Shown here: positions 1 to 7,648 of the stretch, piece after piece
Position numbering within the stretch: the first letter of the stretch is position 1
How the letters are laid out: each line of letters opens with the position of its first letter
Assembly (NCBI GenBank): GCA_964570765.1
Contig: CAZMZF010000011.1
Coordinates: forward strand, 18,728 to 82,727
From: CAZMZF01 sp964570765
GTDB taxonomy: Bacteria; Zixibacteria; MSB-5A5; RBG-16-43-9
DNA length: 64,000 nt
Direction: 5' to 3'
Made by a program: the position numbers and the translations under genes
Notes under the pieces: generated by a model
What the model was told of the DNA's origin: nothing
Seen by the model: the letters and a program-made list of their open reading frames with translations, nothing else
Database searches by the model: none

Positions 1-690
1 TATCTTATGCAAAAAGAGCTTAAATATCTGGGTATGGCATTAACCCAGCCCAAAAGACCCTTTATAGCTATCTTAGGAGGGGCAAAGATCTCTGGCAAAA
101 TAGATGTTATTAAAAACCTTCTGGATAAGGTAGATACCATTTTAATTGGTGGTGGCATGGCTTTCACTTTCTATAAAGCCTTAGGGAAAGAGGTGGGCTC
201 TTCCCTTTTAGAAGGGGACAAAGTAGAATTAGCCAAGGAGATCTTAGAAGAAGCAGAAAAAAAGAAGGTCGATTTAGAGCTTCCAGATGATTTCATAATT
301 GCACCTGAAGCTAAGGAGGATACCTCCACCCGGGTGGTGGATAAAGACAATATCCCTGCTGGCTGGAAAGGGTTAGATATAGGTCCTGAAACTCTAAAAC
401 TTTTCAAGGAAAAGATTGAAAATGCCAAAACCGTTGTCTGGAACGGGCCAATGGGTGTTTTTGAAGTGGATAAATTTTCTAAAGGAACCATAGGAATTGC
501 TGACCAGCTTGCCCGGATAACCAAGAAAGGTGCGACCACAATTGTGGGTGGTGGGGATTCAGTTGCGGCTTTAGCCAGGGTAAATTTAGAAAAGAAGATG
601 ACTCACGTCTCCACTGGTGGAGGAGCTTCTTTAGAATTCTTAGAGGGAAAGACTCTACCAGGAGTGGCGGCTTTAACTGATAAAAAGTAA
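1..690 (+). CDS. pgk: Phosphoglycerate kinase, C-terminal part (gene begins before the window)
   Basis: This is the glycolytic enzyme that makes ATP and 3-phosphoglycerate from 1,3-bisphosphoglycerate in the cytosol. The frame is open to the left edge, so about 229 residues are visible, roughly the C-terminal half of a ~400-residue family. Visible family motifs are GGAKISGKIDVI, GGGMAFTF, NGPMGVFE (nucleotide-domain loop), GGGDSVAAL and the terminal STGGGASLEFLEG. It is followed by tpiA and secG on the same strand, a common bacterial order (often gap-pgk-tpiA-secG), so it is probably co-transcribed with them. The first in-frame ATG at position 7 is internal and not the real start. Confidence 0.97.
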   Translation, partial: YLMQKELKYLGMALTQPKRPFIAILGGAKISGKIDVIKNLLDKVDTILIGGGMAFTFYKALGKEVGSSLLEGDKVELAKEILEEAEKKKVDLELPDDFIIAPEAKEDTSTRVVDKDNIPAGWKGLDIGPETLKLFKEKIENAKTVVWNGPMGVFEVDKFSKGTIGIADQLARITKKGATTIVGGGDSVAALARVNLEKKMTHVSTGGGASLEFLEGKTLPGVAALTDKK

Positions 691-812
691 ACTATATTCT
701 TTGTCCGGGAAATGGATCCACAGGAGAGGAGAAAAAAAAGAAATTGAACGAAAAAAACAATCAAAAATCCGAGTCTGGATTTAAGGGACCTAACAATCGC
801 CATAATTCAGGG

Positions 813-1586
813 ATGAATAAGAAAACCAGACCTCTTTTAATCGCCGGGAACTGGAAGATGTTCAAAGACCATAAGGAAGGTTTCGCTTTGGCTTTTGCTC
901 TCAAGGAAAGATTAGCTGATATATCCACCATCCAGGTGGTCTTATGTCCACCGTTCACCTCTTTACAAGCAGTATCCTCAGCCATAGAAGGCTCCGCTTT
1001 CTTTTTAGGTGCTCAAAATGTTCACTGGGAAAAGGAGGGTGCTTTTACCGGAGAGATATCCTCTCAGATGCTTTTATCTTTAGGCTGTAAATATGTTATA
1101 ATTGGTCATTCGGAAAGAAGACTTCTCTTTCATGAAAGTAACAAAATAGTCAACCTTAAGCTCAAAACTGCTTTAAAAGAAGGGCTAAACCCGATACTCT
1201 GTATTGGTGAGACCCTGCAGGAAAGGGAAAAGGGGAAAACCGAAGAGATAGTTGAGGAACAGCTCAAAGGAGCTTTTGAGGATTTGACTCCCGAGGATGT
1301 AGGGAAGATAGTTTTAGCTTATGAGCCGGTCTGGGCAATTGGCACAGGTAAGACCGCCACACCCAAGCAAGCCAACGATGTGCACCTTTTCATCCGTAGA
1401 AAACTTGAGGAAAGATATGGTCAGGAGATAGCCGGTAATATGAGAATACTCTATGGTGGCTCGGTAAAACCGGAGAATGCTAAAGACCTTTTAAAGGAAC
1501 AAGAGATGGATGGTGCCCTGGTCGGGGGTGCAAGTTTAGATCTGGATTCTTTTGAGAAGATCGTAAGAAGTGGTTTAGATTTGTAG
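813..1586 (+). CDS. tpiA: Triosephosphate isomerase
   Basis: The enzyme interconverts dihydroxyacetone phosphate and glyceraldehyde 3-phosphate. TIM-barrel landmarks are all present: GNWKMFKD with the catalytic Lys, IIGHSERR with the catalytic His, AYEPVWAIGTGKTA with the catalytic Glu, and the phosphate-binding YGGSVKPENA and GALVGGASL. From the ATG at 813 the protein is 257 residues, normal for the family, and its N-terminus (MNKKTRPLLIAGNWKM) aligns with usual TIM starts. A TTG at 744 would add 23 hydrophilic residues; an AGGAGAGG stretch lies about 13 bases before it, so translation could begin there, but those residues are not typical of the family. It lies between pgk and secG in a glycolysis operon. 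Confidence 0.95.
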   Translation: MNKKTRPLLIAGNWKMFKDHKEGFALAFALKERLADISTIQVVLCPPFTSLQAVSSAIEGSAFFLGAQNVHWEKEGAFTGEISSQMLLSLGCKYVIIGHSERRLLFHESNKIVNLKLKTALKEGLNPILCIGETLQEREKGKTEEIVEEQLKGAFEDLTPEDVGKIVLAYEPVWAIGTGKTATPKQANDVHLFIRRKLEERYGQEIAGNMRILYGGSVKPENAKDLLKEQEMDGALVGGASLDLDSFEKIVRSGLDL

Positions 1587-1622
1587 CTTTCAATATTCAT
1601 CTTTGGTTGAAAAGGAGGTATT

Positions 1623-2030
1623 TTGTACGCTTTTTTGATTCTTTTGCATGTGATTATATGTGCCGCTTTAATAATCACAGTCCTTTTACAGTCGAGCAAA
1701 GGAGAGGGATTAGCTGGTGCTTTTGGTGGCTCAGGGATTACCGGTGCGGTTTTTGGTGGAAGGGGTGCGGCTACATTTCTCTCTAAGGCTACTACAATTT
1801 TAGCGGTCGCCTTTTTTATTAGCTCCATCGCCTTGACTTTTATAACTCCCATTACTGGCACCAGGGGTGGTGGTGCAGGGAAAAGTGCAATTACCCAGGA
1901 GGCACAAAAAGAAAAAGGACAGGGCTCTTTGCCTGCAACCGGGATTCCAGGGACAACTCAGGAAACTCAGCCTCAATCGGACAAACCAGCTGAGCTACCT
2001 CCTCCGCCTCCAGAAGGTCAAGGGAAGTAG
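1623..2030 (+). CDS. secG: Preprotein translocase subunit SecG
   Basis: SecG is the small inner-membrane subunit of the SecYEG protein export channel. The 135-residue product has the SecG layout: a first membrane helix (about residues 3-22), the conserved cytosolic loop QSSKGEGLAGAFGGSG, and a second helix (about 55-77). Beyond this is an unusually long Gly/Gln/Pro-rich tail ending in a PPPPPEGQGK stretch, which is likely disordered. The start codon is TTG at 1623, supported by a perfect AAAGGAGG ribosome site at 1611-1618. It is the last protein gene of the pgk-tpiA-secG run and is followed by tRNA-Leu, a common bacterial neighbour of secG. Confidence 0.93.
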   Translation: MYAFLILLHVIICAALIITVLLQSSKGEGLAGAFGGSGITGAVFGGRGAATFLSKATTILAVAFFISSIALTFITPITGTRGGGAGKSAITQEAQKEKGQGSLPATGIPGTTQETQPQSDKPAELPPPPPEGQGK

Positions 2031-2066
2031 TTTTTCTCATCTACTTAAAACTTAAGTGAAAGTTTT

Positions 2067-2148
2067 GCGGAAGTGGTGGAATTGGCAGACACGCTATCTT
2101 GAGGGGGTAGTGGGGTGACCCGTGGGGGTTCAAGTCCCCCCTTCCGCA
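2067..2148 (+). tRNA. tRNA-Leu (anticodon GAG)
   Basis: An 82-nt sequence folds as a class II tRNA. The acceptor stem is GCGGAAG (2067-2073) paired with CTTCCGC (2141-2147) with discriminator A2148. The D-loop region contains TGGTGGAATTGG. The anticodon arm is CTATC-TTGAGGG-GGTAG with anticodon GAG at 2101-2103. A variable arm (about 2111-2123) precedes the T arm GGGGGTTCAAGTCCCCC. CCA is not encoded. It lies about 40 bases after secG and is probably co-transcribed with it. Confidence 0.96.
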
Positions 2149-2162
2149 GTTTTGTTATGGAG

Positions 2163-2187
2163 TGCATCCATTTGGATGCATTTTTTT
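2163..2187 (+). terminator. Intrinsic terminator after tRNA-Leu
   Basis: TGCATCCA (2163-2170), a 2-nt loop and TGGATGCA (2173-2180) form a perfect 8-bp hairpin followed by seven T residues (2181-2187). It closes the pgk-tpiA-secG-tRNA transcript. Confidence 0.85.
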
Positions 2188-2212
2188 ATTAAAGTATTTT
2201 TAAGAGGAATTT

Positions 2213-2323
2213 TGGAGTGCGAGCCTTTCCTGTGATTCGCTTTTCCGACAAATTTGCTCAAAAAAGTAAAGCTGAAGTCTTCACCAGGATCCTGTGGACA
2301 AAACCTTGAGGCTTTACAATCCA
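2213..2323. repeat. Dispersed repeat, GGAGTG...CACTCC family, copy 1
   Basis: Begins TTGGAGTGCGAGCC and ends GGCTTTACAATCCAG. Its right half contains AAGTCTTCACCAGGATCCTG, found nearly unchanged in copy 6 at 44654-44782. The right end lies inside the 3' end of the ligase gene on the minus strand and supplies its last codons and TAA stop (2314-2316). Confidence 0.8.
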
Positions 2324-3570
2324 GTGTCTTTTTCTGTAATCTCTTTAGGACCGATGCGGGCAATTACCTCACTCAATCCCAAAATAAAAAACAGTATCAT
2401 ATTATCAATCGCGGCCGTATAATAGCACTGAAATTGTGAGGCTAATAGATATGCGAATAGGGTTAAAATCCCGCCTAAGATTAGAGCTTTTTGGTAACCT
2501 TCCTTTTTCTCTTTATATCTACGGAGAAGGTTTTTCAATAAAATCACCCAGAGGAAAATAAAAGCTAAAAGTCCGATTATCCCGGCATTTACCGCTACAT
2601 TTAAAAAGTCGTTATGCGCGTGACCGAAGATCTCAGAAGGTATCTTCAAATAACTCTTGTAAAACTCCTGAAAATTACCAAACCCTATCCCGAAGATGGG
2701 ATGATCTTTGAAGATATTAAAAGAGGTTGACCAGATAACTGACCTTATATCTGCCTGTTGTAAAGAACCGGCCTTAGCTGCCATAATCGACCTGCCCAAT
2801 ATTCCTGGATCGATTAAATAGATGGCAATAAAGTAGCCAGTTACTGCTAAACCCTCTTTCAATTTGTGCCTGCTTTTCGAGAAGATAAAAAACAGGATAA
2901 AGGCAAAAATTTGTGCATAAAGAGTACTTCTGGTATAGCTGAACAGGTTTCCGGTTACACAAAGGGCTGAAACTGTAAAATAGAATATTTTCAAGGAGGT
3001 TTTTTTCGTATAAGATGCCAGGCAGAAGCTGACTATACCTATTACCATGGCATAGAAAGCATAAGTCAAAGACAGATCAAAGAAACCCGGGGAGCGGAAC
3101 TTTCCATAAGGTAGAAGTTGGTCAAGGGGCTTGTGTCTTATCAGGTCTAACCCGGAATAATGTTGCCAGATAGCGTAAAGCGCTACAATCCCCGAGATCA
3201 GAAAAATCAGGTTAACTAATTTCCTTATGAAATTTTCGTCCTTAAGATTATTGATCAATAAAAATGGGATTACAAGCAGCCATTCATCCCTGAGACTAAC
3301 AAGGCTTCGGACCGGATTCTGGGAGAAGATGATCGAAAGAAGATAAGCTCCTAAATAGACTAAAACCGGCAGTTCAAAAAAGGAGCTTTCCCAGTTAAAA
3401 CTTTTTTTAGAGATAATTCTCCAGAACCAGCCTAAAAGGGCAAAACAGAGTCCAGTTTGAGTTCCAGCTATAGAAAAGGGAGAAAAAAATACAAAGAGGA
3501 GAAGTCCAAAATTAACTAAAGCTTGAGGTGAGATAAATTTTTCTTTTTTATCAGAAGATATATCGAGCAT
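2314..3570 (-). CDS. O-antigen ligase / polymerase family membrane protein
   Basis: A 418-residue polytopic membrane protein with about ten to twelve hydrophobic segments. A long central loop contains the family-like stretch IFKDHPIFGIGFGNF followed by HAHNDFLNVAVNAGIIGLLAF, which matches the Wzy_C/O-antigen ligase (WaaL-like) pattern. Such proteins join undecaprenyl-linked glycans to lipid A core, or polymerise repeat units, on the periplasmic face. It starts 5 bases after the stop of a Wzx-like flippase gene and is probably translated from the same message. Ligase and polymerase cannot be separated from sequence alone. The C-terminal residues (DTGL) are encoded by an intergenic repeat, so the natural end may once have differed. 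Confidence 0.8.
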   Translation of the reverse strand: MLDISSDKKEKFISPQALVNFGLLLFVFFSPFSIAGTQTGLCFALLGWFWRIISKKSFNWESSFFELPVLVYLGAYLLSIIFSQNPVRSLVSLRDEWLLVIPFLLINNLKDENFIRKLVNLIFLISGIVALYAIWQHYSGLDLIRHKPLDQLLPYGKFRSPGFFDLSLTYAFYAMVIGIVSFCLASYTKKTSLKIFYFTVSALCVTGNLFSYTRSTLYAQIFAFILFFIFSKSRHKLKEGLAVTGYFIAIYLIDPGILGRSIMAAKAGSLQQADIRSVIWSTSFNIFKDHPIFGIGFGNFQEFYKSYLKIPSEIFGHAHNDFLNVAVNAGIIGLLAFIFLWVILLKNLLRRYKEKKEGYQKALILGGILTLFAYLLASQFQCYYTAAIDNMILFFILGLSEVIARIGPKEITEKDTGL

Positions 3571-3575
3571 TAGAT

Positions 3576-5138
3576 TTAGTTTCCCGGAGAAAACCTCTTT
3601 AAAATTTCCAAGAACTTACTGAATATCTTATCCAGACCAAAAGGTAGTTTTGCAATATATCTTGAAGCCAGGTCAAAATCAAGTTTTTCCAAGCCCCGGA
3701 CAAAAGCTAAGAAAATCGGATAAAAGATAATTCCAAGCAAGATACAAATAACCAATCCATAAATCCCGGGTAAAAATGAAGAGAGGAAGTAAACTAAAAT
3801 TCCCATTAAGACCGAGGCTAAAATAATCTTCAGTATCGGAATTAGCGGAAATTTTTCTTTTAGAAATATTGCATAAACATAAATGATTATCCCTAACCCG
3901 AAAAAAGCCTGAGCAGAAAAACTTACCCAGACCGCCCCCAGGGCTTGATATTTGCGAGTGAAAATAAGATTTAATACCAATTTCAAAAAAACCGAAAGGA
4001 TATAAAATCTAAGGATTACCTTCTGTTTTTCAAGACTGTAAAGCAAAGAAGATGAAGCCTGGGATAATGCTCCAAATGCTCCGGCTAAAAGGATAATCGA
4101 AAATATAAAAGCGGATGGCAGATACTCTGCACCGTAGATGCTGGTAATAATTCGGGGAGAAAGAAAAATCCCGCCAGCGCACAAAGGTAAAACTAAAAGG
4201 GCTAAATATCTGGTGGAATTATAATGGATACGTATTAATCTATCTTTCTGAGCACCTCCATAGGCTTCTGACATAGTGGGGAGTAATACCCCGGCAAAAG
4301 CACCTGGCAGAAGCAGGATAACCTTATTGGCTAAATTAAAACCTAAATTATAAAAGGCTACTTGCCTTTCAGTGCTGAAAGCCCCCAGAAATAACAGCTC
4401 AAACCTCTCCCAGAGAAAGGCTTCTAAAAGAAGGATGATGAAAATACTTTTACTATAATCTATCAGCTTATTTTTCAACCCCAGGGGCAAAGCTTCTTTT
4501 GTAAATGGATATTTTTTTGAATGATAGTAATTGAAATAAAGGAACAAACCTAAAAAATTGGAGATAAAACTGATCCAGAAAAGAGATTCCACTTCTCCTT
4601 TTAAAATCATTACCAAAAGGATCAAAAGAAAGGTTAAAGGGGAGAGGATAAAAGTTAAAAAGGCGATAAGGTCATACCTTAAAAATCCGGAGAAACCTGC
4701 CATATAGATAGCTAAAAGCCCCATAGGGATCATACCCAAAGACCCGATTCTCAGATATAGGGAGAGATATGGTTTTTGATAAAGGTTAGCCAGAAGTGGA
4801 GCAAAAATAAATAATAAAATTGTAAGAATAATTCCAGCCCAGAAGACCCATCTGGAACAATTTCTGAGAATAAGCCCTGTAGATTTATAATCCTTCTTAC
4901 CTGAATATTCTGATATATATTTTGTCACTGTAGTGGGTAGACCTAAATTGACTAAAAACCCAACCATAGTTAGAATCCAGAAAGCTAAACTGTATTCACC
5001 GAGCTTTTCCGGACCGAGTATCCTGGCAACAACTATCGAGGTTATAAAACCAAAGAAAAGCCCAGTCCCCCTGAAAAGGAAATTGTAAAGGGTATTTTTT
5101 GCTAAAGAAGGAGTGTAAATATTCTGAGGTATTTCCAA
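3576..5138 (-). CDS. Oligosaccharide flippase family protein (Wzx/MATE-like)
   Basis: A 520-residue integral membrane protein with about 12-14 hydrophobic helices. The N-terminus (NTLYNFLFRGTGLFFGF, then ARILGPEKLGEYSLAF) is typical of polysaccharide transporters of the MOP superfamily (PF01943/PF13440). These move undecaprenyl-linked sugar units across the inner membrane. It is directly upstream of the O-antigen-ligase-like gene on the same strand, and gmhA lies further upstream, so this is a small lipopolysaccharide or exopolysaccharide locus. The length is normal and the frame is intact. Confidence 0.85.
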   Translation of the reverse strand: MEIPQNIYTPSLAKNTLYNFLFRGTGLFFGFITSIVVARILGPEKLGEYSLAFWILTMVGFLVNLGLPTTVTKYISEYSGKKDYKSTGLILRNCSRWVFWAGIILTILLFIFAPLLANLYQKPYLSLYLRIGSLGMIPMGLLAIYMAGFSGFLRYDLIAFLTFILSPLTFLLILLVMILKGEVESLFWISFISNFLGLFLYFNYYHSKKYPFTKEALPLGLKNKLIDYSKSIFIILLLEAFLWERFELLFLGAFSTERQVAFYNLGFNLANKVILLLPGAFAGVLLPTMSEAYGGAQKDRLIRIHYNSTRYLALLVLPLCAGGIFLSPRIITSIYGAEYLPSAFIFSIILLAGAFGALSQASSSLLYSLEKQKVILRFYILSVFLKLVLNLIFTRKYQALGAVWVSFSAQAFFGLGIIIYVYAIFLKEKFPLIPILKIILASVLMGILVYFLSSFLPGIYGLVICILLGIIFYPIFLAFVRGLEKLDFDLASRYIAKLPFGLDKIFSKFLEILKRFSPGN

Positions 5139-5218
5139 ATCCTTTTATCTCCGCAATTCAGTTGAAGAGAGTGGTCGGGTCCAGAATGGATCCAATTGGA
5201 CAAGGGTGCCCAACCTAC

Positions 5219-5395
5219 GTTCTATTCCCTCTCCCCTCTACGAGCCGTAAAGCTCTTATCGGCTTGTGGGAGAGGGTTAGGGATATAGGGGGAAAAAATA
5301 ATTTCACCCTCCCCTTCCCCCCTCCATCAAGGGAGGGGACTCCTAAATCCGCGTATGTATTTCTCATAGGCGGGGCTCCCAACCCCGCAGAATGA
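5219..5395. repeat. Composite G/C-rich palindromic repeats in the flippase-gmhA gap
   Basis: The 284-base gap 5139-5422 holds no credible gene. It contains CCCTCTCCCCT ... TGTGGGAGAGGGTTAGGG interrupted by a nested hairpin (GAGCCGTAAAGCTC at about 5239-5252). Next comes CACCCTCCCCTTCC ... ATCAAGGGAGGGG, and then GGCGGGGCTCCCAACCCCGC (about 5370-5390). The first two blocks recur in the same order at 7541-7612 without the nested hairpin. Confidence 0.75.
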
Positions 5396-5422
5396 GTTTT
5401 TCAGAGGTCTCATTTACCTCAC

Positions 5423-6010
5423 TTAATAATTCCTCTCGATCAGATCACAGACTATATGCCCGATAAGAAGATGCACTTCTTGAATCCTCTGGGTCTCAGA
5501 AGAGGGGACAATAATTGAGTAATCCACAATTCGGCTCATCTCTCCCCCTTTTTTACCGGATAAGGCTAAAGTTTTCATTCCGATTTTCCTGGCAGTCTTT
5601 ATGGCTAAATTCACATTAGAGGATTCACCGGAGGTGCTTAAAGCTAAAAGACAATCTCCTTTCTTACCTAAAGCTTCTACCTGGCGGGAAAAAACCTTTT
5701 CAAATCCAAAATCATTTGAGGCTGCAGTTAAGATTGAAGGATTAACTGTAAGGGCAATAGCTGGTAGTGCCTTTCTTTTTGAATCAGACCTTAATCTTAC
5801 TACTAATTCTCCGGCAATATGCTGAGCATCTGCCGCAGAACCACCATTCCCGCAGAGTAAAATCTTTCCACCTTTTTTAAAACAATCATTCAAAATATCT
5901 GCCAGCTTTACAATCTTTTCTGAAAACTCCGATTTAATTTTTTCCTCTAAAGCAATACTCTCCTCAATCTGAGCCTGGACCATTGAAATTTGTTTTGATT
6001 TCTTAGTCAT
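5423..6010 (-). CDS. gmhA: Sedoheptulose-7-phosphate isomerase (SIS domain)
   Basis: GmhA converts sedoheptulose 7-phosphate to D-glycero-D-manno-heptose 7-phosphate, the first step to the ADP-heptose of lipopolysaccharide core. The 195-residue protein is family length and has a SIS fold: the sugar-phosphate loop GNGGSAADAQHIAGELV (about residues 54-70), the second loop LSTSGESSNVNLA, and the C-terminal TQRIQEVHLLIGH helix that carries the active-site Glu and His. Its presence supports a heptose-containing LPS. It is separated from the flippase by a repeat-filled gap. Confidence 0.93.
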   Translation of the reverse strand: MTKKSKQISMVQAQIEESIALEEKIKSEFSEKIVKLADILNDCFKKGGKILLCGNGGSAADAQHIAGELVVRLRSDSKRKALPAIALTVNPSILTAASNDFGFEKVFSRQVEALGKKGDCLLALSTSGESSNVNLAIKTARKIGMKTLALSGKKGGEMSRIVDYSIIVPSSETQRIQEVHLLIGHIVCDLIERNY

Positions 6011-6036
6011 AGTTTAGCTCTTTTTATCCAATTCTG

Positions 6037-6683
6037 TCAGACAGGAATGTCTGACTTACTTATAATGCATATTTTTCCACATAATATCTCTTCAAAATCA
6101 CCCCATTGATTTTCGTAAGATTTATCTTGAATATATTCAGGATTTTCCCGGTCATATTGCCATTGTAAAAGATTATACAAGATATATTGCCTGATAAGAT
6201 TTAATTCGTTTTCATTTCTAATAACGTGTTCATAATAATTTCGTTGCCAAACAGAGATTCCAGGTGAGTTGTGAATAATATTAATTTGTTTAGTAACTGC
6301 AGATTTGAAAGAGCGTATAATAGTAGGCAATGAACCAATAACAGGTTTTCCGAACCGTTCAACTGGAGGGGCACGGCGCGCCGTGCCCCTACAATCTCGG
6401 TAATCATCACAATTCCGTGAAAATGATTGGGCATTACCATGAAAACATCTATCTTAACATCTTTTCTTAATCTTGCTGTTTTTCTCCATTCCTCTTCAAC
6501 CACATGACCATATTTATTTAACTTCATTACACCGTTAACTACCTTGCCAAAAATATATTCACTATTACGTGTACATATGGTTACAAAATACGCACCTGCC
6601 TGTGAATAATCATAATCCTTTAACCTGATTGAACGGCGGTGATATTTTTGGGGATTATATTTACTATCAGAAATTTTATCCAT
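6037..6683 (-). pseudogene. REP-associated tyrosine transposase (RAYT, IS200-like Y1 fold), frameshifted
   Basis: Two overlapping frames together make one RAYT-type Y1 transposase. The N-terminal part starts at the ATG at 6683, preceded by AGGAAATTCT, and shows GAYFVTICTRNSEYIFG and the metal-binding MPNHFHGIV (HxH). The C-terminal part in another frame (6037 to about 6345) has PTIIRSFKSAVTKQI and WQRNYYEHVIRNE with the catalytic Tyr region. The switch of frame lies at about 6345-6390, in or next to a perfect 24-base palindrome (6367-6390) encoding GARRAVPL. A single-base indel explains it. The family processes REP palindromes, and such palindromes are frequent in this window. The N-terminal frame otherwise runs on to 6201 with non-homologous residues. 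Confidence 0.85.
6367..6390. repeat. REP-like palindrome inside the RAYT gene
   Basis: A perfect 24-base inverted repeat, AGGGGCACGGCG followed by its complement, with the tail ACAAT. It has the same architecture as intergenic palindromes elsewhere in the window but is read through as coding sequence here. Confidence 0.85.
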
Positions 6684-6725
6684 AGAATTTCCTGATGTAG
6701 GGGCTTGATTTATCAAACCCTATTT

Positions 6726-6750
6726 GAGGCACGATGAATCGTGCCTCTAC
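6726..6750. repeat. REP-like palindrome with CTAC tail
   Basis: GAGGCACGAT-GA-ATCGTGCCTC (6726-6747) followed by TAC. It lies between the RAYT start and the end of the GGGPS gene, the expected position for a RAYT-flanking REP. A second, weaker palindrome (GGGCTTGATTTATCAAACCC) lies at about 6701-6720. Confidence 0.8.
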
Positions 6751-7487
6751 CTATGTATTGCCCTGGCAAAATCTTTTAAAATCTTATCATTCCCCTTTTC
6801 TTCTAAGGCATTCCCAATCACCACGAAGTTTGCCCCGGCTTTTACCTTAGCTTTAGCGGTTTCCGGGTCTCTTATTCCTCCGCCGATTATCAAAGGAACG
6901 GTGATAAATTTCTTCACCTCTTTTATCAAAGGATCAGGTACAGAACTCTCTGCCCCGGAGCCTGCATCCATAAAGATAAATTTCATCCCTAAATATTCTG
7001 CAGCAAGGGCATGAGCACAGGCAAGATCTGGCTTATTCGAAGGCAAGGGAAGGGTATCAGACATAAACTGAACCGAGGTCATCTTTCCGGATTCGATTAA
7101 CATATATCCGGTCGGGATCGGTTCTAAACCAAATTCTTTTATCACCGGTGCGGCTTTCACCTGTTCGCCGATCAAAAGGTTTGGGTTTCTGCCGCTGATC
7201 AAGGAAAGAAACAAAACCGCATCTGCATATTTAGAGACCTGGTTGGCATTTCCTGGAAAGATTATTACCGGGAGTTTGACTTTCTCTTTTATCCTTTTAA
7301 TTGCCTCATCAAAATGGGTGGATAAAAGCAAGCTTGAGCCGACCAAGATTCCGTCTGCTCCCCCTTTCTCTGCCCGATAAGCTAATTCCGCAATCTCTTT
7401 GGGGCTTAACCTGTCCGGGTCCAATAGGACTAAGAAGCCTCCTTTTTTATCTTTGATAACCTTTAATAATCTCTGATAAACTTTCAA
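6747..7487 (-). CDS. Geranylgeranylglyceryl phosphate synthase family protein (GGGPS/PcrB-like)
   Basis: A 246-residue TIM-barrel protein. It has the family phosphate and polyprenyl motifs: FLVLLDPDR near the N-terminus, ADGILVGSSLLLS, VKLPVIIFPGNANQVS, FMDAGSGAESSVPDPLI, LIIGGGIRDPETA and VIGNALEEKG. The LLDPDR start and overall length resemble the group II enzymes of archaea and FCB-group bacteria rather than the shorter Bacillus PcrB. The reaction joins geranylgeranyl (or another polyprenyl) diphosphate to sn-glycerol 1-phosphate, the first step of archaeal-type ether lipids; bacterial chain length and product are uncertain. It lies downstream of alaS across a repeat and may have its own promoter. 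A HisF or TrpF assignment fits the motifs less well. Confidence 0.88.
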   Translation of the reverse strand: MKVYQRLLKVIKDKKGGFLVLLDPDRLSPKEIAELAYRAEKGGADGILVGSSLLLSTHFDEAIKRIKEKVKLPVIIFPGNANQVSKYADAVLFLSLISGRNPNLLIGEQVKAAPVIKEFGLEPIPTGYMLIESGKMTSVQFMSDTLPLPSNKPDLACAHALAAEYLGMKFIFMDAGSGAESSVPDPLIKEVKKFITVPLIIGGGIRDPETAKAKVKAGANFVVIGNALEEKGNDKILKDFARAIHR

Positions 7488-7505
7488 GTTCCCCTCGTTT
7501 TTATT

Positions 7506-7644
7506 TTGGAGTGCATCGTCCGTGTCGCTGTGTGACAGTTCCCTCTCCCCTTGTGGGAGAGGGTTAGGGAGAGGGGTTCACCCTCCCCTAACCCCTCCCA
7601 TCAAGGGAGGGGAAGTATGCATTGACACGGTTAATACACTCCAA
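7506..7644. repeat. Dispersed repeat, GGAGTG...CACTCC family, copy 2, with nested G/C-rich palindromes
   Basis: Begins TTGGAGTGCATCG and ends CACGGTTAATACACTCCAA. Inside it are CCCTCTCCCCTTGTGGGAGAG and the ACCCCTCCCATCAAGGGAGG block, which recur at 5219-5341. The right end (ATTGACACGG...CACTCCAA) is shared with copy 7 at 50168-50382. It fills the gap between alaS and the GGGPS gene. Confidence 0.8.
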
Positions 7645-7648
7645 ATAT

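Noticed and set aside
744..812. N-terminal extension of tpiA from a TTG codon
   Set aside because: An AGGAGAGG lies upstream at poor spacing, but the added residues do not fit the TIM family; kept only as an alternative.
5099..5395. 98-residue plus-strand frame
   Set aside because: It overlaps the flippase 5' end and then only palindromic repeat DNA; no ribosome site or family resemblance.
6747..7487. Assignment of the TIM-barrel protein as HisF, HisA or TrpF
   Set aside because: The LLDPDR, DAGSGAESSVPDPLI and IGGGIRDPETA motifs fit GGGPS better, and no histidine or tryptophan genes are near.
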